From contig JALNZQ010000171.1 of NCBI GenBank assembly GCA_023229165.1, positions 1 to 5,906 on the forward strand: 5,906 nt of DNA, in the 5' to 3' direction. The notes under the pieces were generated by a model. The model had not been told where the DNA came from, ran no database searches, and saw nothing but the letters and a program-made list of their open reading frames with translations. Source of the stretch: Methanothrix sp. GTDB lineage: Archaea > Halobacteriota > Methanosarcinia > Methanotrichales > Methanotrichaceae. Made by a program: the position numbers and the translations under genes. Shown piece after piece: positions 4,412 through 5,906 of the stretch. Positions within the stretch are counted from its first letter, which is position 1; every line of letters begins with the position of its first letter.

Positions 4412-5906
4412 CTAAAAATCAAACAGCGACTTCTGCTTCTGCTCTTTGGGAGCCTCGCAGAAGCTGAAGAGATTGCTCTGTCCTCTTCCCGGGCAAAGCC
4501 GGTCCTTGGTGACCCCAAAGCTCTCGAAGATGCGCAGCACGGGCGGCAAGATCTGCTTTTCCACGTAGTATTCTGTGTCCAGAGGCATGTTCTTCTCCAA
4601 AACATAAGACGGATCCTCCGCCCGGTTCACGAACAGCTCTCTGTTCTTTTTGCCCCTCTTTCCCTGGACGATGACAAAGGGCACCCTGTCGCCCACGCCC
4701 GGCACAGTTCCGCCCCGCTCTCTGATCTTCTCCACCAGTTGAATATGCGGCTGTTTGTTCTTGTAGGAGCCGGAGCTCTTGGTGTAGCGGCGCGTTAAAG
4801 TGAGGTCCTCCAGGAGGGACGGGTCCAAAGAGAGATCCAGATTCTGCAGCCGGAGCACCACGCAGCGTACGTGCTCTACCGCTTCCTCCACCTTGCCCTC
4901 TTTGAGAACCAACTCCAGGCAGGTCTTGAGCGTCTTCGAGGTCAGACCGCACCAGTCCCGTCGCACCGTCTCCATGCCTCTTACCTTGATTTTATCCTTC
5001 CAGCCGTCGCCCATTGGCTCGAAGACCCAGAGAGCGTAGCGCTTCTTGGCCAAAAAGATGCCGCGCCGGGCGAAGGCCTCGAAGACCAGCTCCATGGGCT
5101 CGGGAAGTGAGGAGGTGACGGTTTTTGCAATCTTTCTGCCGATCAGCTCTGCATCCTGCAGCGATATGGTCCCCGCCCCGGCGGGCCGCAGTCGCACAAA
5201 TACGCTGTCCGTATCGCCGTAGACCACGGAAAGGTCAAAGCATTTCTCTGCCGCCTTTCCGAAAGGCAGTGCATCTTTGAAGACCACCTCTCCGTCTATC
5301 ACGTAGGCAGAGCCGATCTCATCAATGATCTTCTTGGTGCGTAGAATGTTCTCCCTGCCAAATGAGGTGACTGCATTGGCCAGTGCCAGGCTGTAGAGCC
5401 GGGCCCGGGCGTAGCCCGAGTAGCCGTAAAAGCTGTTGAGCAGAATCTTCATGGCGTTTTGCTTGGCATCTAAAAAGCTACGCTCCTCTTCATGGATCTT
5501 TTTCATCGGCTGGTCGATTTTTGTCTCTTTTTCGATCTCCTCACAGCGGCGCAACTGTTCGCTGGCCTTTTTCATCAGCTTCTTAGTCTTGGTCCTTTCA
5601 TCGAGCAGCTCTCGCAAGACGGCGGGCATGATGCCAGGCGTTACCTGAGGCGAGACGAACCTGCCGCCCGAGGGGGCAGTTATGATGCCTTCGTCCCTTC
5701 CCATCGTTGCCACACTTTCTACGGCCGGTGAACCCTGTGTCAATACGGTTGTGTAGCAGAGGTTATGGGCCATCATAATTGTGGGATAAAGGGACTTGTA
5801 GTCCAAGATGACCACATCCTCCACCAGTCCCTTCTCCGGCTCCAGGACCGCTCCCCCTTTCAGACCCTCGTTTTCCACACCGCGTTCATCCGAGACCTCT
5901 GCATCG
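4412..5906 (-). CDS. polB: Family B DNA polymerase, C-terminal polymerase domain (5' partial)
   Basis: This is the palm, fingers and thumb part of an archaeal replicative or repair polymerase. The reading frame stays open to the right edge, so the N-terminal and 3'-5' exonuclease domains lie outside; the first GTG in view (5876-5878) is internal. Numbering from that codon: GLKGGAVLEPEKGL precedes motif A, DYKSLYPTI (26-34, metal ligand D26); motif B is KILLNSFYG (144-152); motif C is YGDTDS (220-225, D222 and D224). KKRY (278-281) and KVRGMETVRRD (298-308) follow, the usual post-palm elements that contact the primer. The segment 96-139, rich in Lys and Glu, is the fingers coiled-coil. The last seven residues, QKSLFDF, look like a PCNA-interacting QxxLxxF peptide lacking the second aromatic residue. 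It stops at TAG (complement of 4412-4414), 46 bp before nnr. Active-site residues are all present, so the polymerase is presumably functional. Confidence 0.97.
   Translation of the reverse strand, partial: DAEVSDERGVENEGLKGGAVLEPEKGLVEDVVILDYKSLYPTIMMAHNLCYTTVLTQGSPAVESVATMGRDEGIITAPSGGRFVSPQVTPGIMPAVLRELLDERTKTKKLMKKASEQLRRCEEIEKETKIDQPMKKIHEEERSFLDAKQNAMKILLNSFYGYSGYARARLYSLALANAVTSFGRENILRTKKIIDEIGSAYVIDGEVVFKDALPFGKAAEKCFDLSVVYGDTDSVFVRLRPAGAGTISLQDAELIGRKIAKTVTSSLPEPMELVFEAFARRGIFLAKKRYALWVFEPMGDGWKDKIKVRGMETVRRDWCGLTSKTLKTCLELVLKEGKVEEAVEHVRCVVLRLQNLDLSLDPSLLEDLTLTRRYTKSSGSYKNKQPHIQLVEKIRERGGTVPGVGDRVPFVIVQGKRGKKNRELFVNRAEDPSYVLEKNMPLDTEYYVEKQILPPVLRIFESFGVTKDRLCPGRGQSNLFSFCEAPKEQKQKSLFDF

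Noticed and set aside
3721..4467. Plus-strand 248-codon frame opposite nnr
   Set aside because: It lies antisense to a fully conserved nnr and runs into the polB end. It has no family motifs, and long antisense frames are common opposite GC-rich genes.

Overview
The window looks like a piece of a euryarchaeal chromosome, probably a methanogen of the Methanosarcinales/Methanothrix kind. The grounds are an archaeal-type tryptophanyl-tRNA synthetase, an archaeal family B DNA polymerase, a perfect archaeal TATA box (TTTAAATA) and Shine-Dalgarno-like sites matching the archaeal 16S tail. The genus is inferred from protein flavour and was not tested.

Layout. Positions 1-1170 (+) hold the 3' portion of trpS, cut by the left edge. 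Positions 1171-1418 are a very AT-rich gap (about 26% GC by hand count over 1201-1420) with a T-run after trpS, two inverted repeats, a perfect 14-bp palindrome and the promoter of the next gene. Positions 1419-2246 (+) encode an unrecognised membrane protein with a signal-like N terminus, an Asn-Ala-Thr-rich hexapeptide repeat region, three predicted membrane segments and a C-terminal tail of thirteen nearly identical 15-bp (five-residue) repeats. Positions 2247-2510 hold no intact gene, but do contain what looks like a frameshifted remnant of a small AbrB-like protein and a long imperfect hairpin. On the minus strand, reading leftwards from the right edge, come polB (5906-4412, 5' end outside), nnr (4365-2968) and moaC (2963-2511).

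The minus-strand genes are tightly packed (46 bp between polB and nnr, 4 bp between nnr and moaC) and may form one transcription unit: replication, repair of damaged NAD(P)H, and molybdopterin/tungstopterin cofactor synthesis. The functions are unrelated, so this is likely housekeeping packing rather than a pathway.

The unusual part is the island of roughly 1.3 kb between trpS and moaC. It is AT-rich (about 34% GC over 1621-1800, against about 61% over 2641-2820 in moaC), carries a fast-evolving repeat protein and a decayed small gene, and is bounded by conserved core genes. It reads as a site of gene gain and loss. In the repeat tail a single G/A change at one position of the repeat switches Ala to Thr, and so creates or removes an N-X-T glycosylation sequon unit by unit.
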